NCBI GenBank assembly: GCA_913057815.1
Contig: CAJXOV010000146.1
Span: 1-6,241, forward strand
DNA: 6,241 bases
Reading direction: 5' to 3'
From: an uncultured Flavobacteriales bacterium
GTDB taxonomy: Bacteria; Bacteroidota; Bacteroidia; Flavobacteriales_D; Sanyastnellaceae
Below are positions 6,200-6,241 of the stretch, one piece after another. Every line of letters starts with the position of its first letter. Position 1 is the first letter of the stretch. The position numbers and the translations under genes are program-made. Under the pieces are notes generated by a model. It did not search any database. It was not told the DNA's origin and saw nothing but the letters and a program-made list of their open reading frames with translations.

Positions 6200-6241
6200 C
6201 TGTCTCTTATACACATCTGACGCTGCCGACGAATAGAGAGG
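6200..6241. other. Illumina Nextera adapter and index read-through (not genomic)
   Basis: Bases 6200-6218 are CTGTCTCTTATACACATCT, the Tn5 mosaic end used in Nextera libraries. Bases 6219-6232 (GACGCTGCCGACGA) complete the reverse complement of the Nextera Read 1 adapter. Bases 6233-6240 (ATAGAGAG) are the reverse complement of CTCTCTAT, which I recognise as i5 index 502, and the final G at 6241 fits the first base of the P5 segment. The true sequence therefore ends at 6199. These bases should be trimmed and must not be read as a transposon end. Confidence 0.98.

Noticed and set aside
6200..6220. Codons LSLIHI and stop as the natural end of PanD, or the mosaic end as a Tn5-like transposon terminus
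   Set aside because: The sequence continues exactly into the Nextera Read 1 adapter and a known i5 index, so it is library-derived and neither coding nor mobile DNA.

Overview
The window is a 6.2-kb fragment from a member of the Bacteroidota, most likely a low-GC flavobacterium-like organism. The evidence is AT-rich coding sequence, gene starts without Shine-Dalgarno sites, a TAnnTTTG-type -7 element, signal peptides followed by Gln at +1, and families largely confined to this phylum: a gliding-motility-type (type B) T9SS C-terminal domain, PorP/SprF, and an OmpA/PD40 protein. Every gene is on the + strand. Both ends are incomplete. The first gene runs in from the left edge, and the last is cut by 42 bases of Illumina Nextera adapter plus index at 6200-6241, which are not genomic.

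Layout. (1) 1-1277: the 3' part of a LytTR response-regulator gene, overlapping by 7 nt a Cys-rich DUF3109/YkgJ-like gene. (2) 1278-1378: a 101-nt spacer with three short inverted repeats, the last ending 4 nt before the next start codon. (3) 1379-5848: a tightly packed run of four genes for exported proteins, with junctions of 0 nt, a 4-nt ATGA overlap and 1 nt. They encode a tail-fibre-like surface protein, a small SprB-repeat-like protein with a type B T9SS sorting domain, a PorP/SprF outer-membrane protein, and a PD40 propeller/OmpA peptidoglycan-binding lipid-free periplasmic protein. (4) 5849-5932: a short spacer with a probable -7 promoter element very close to the next ATG. (5) 5933-6199: the first 89 codons of panD (aspartate 1-decarboxylase), a housekeeping gene, then adapter.

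How the parts fit together. The four-gene run looks like one T9SS-linked surface-display module. The type B protein would be exported by T9SS and held by the PorP/SprF partner, the OmpA protein would tie the assembly to peptidoglycan, and the tail-fibre-like protein would be the exposed part. The overall scheme (surface protein + PorP/SprF + OmpA) is known in Bacteroidota. The specific four-gene composition, with a separate tail-fibre-like protein lacking a recognisable T9SS C-terminal domain, is the most interesting part of the window. A regulatory link from the LytTR regulator to this module is possible but only inferred from proximity. I see no CRISPR array, RNA gene, transposase or phage integration signal.
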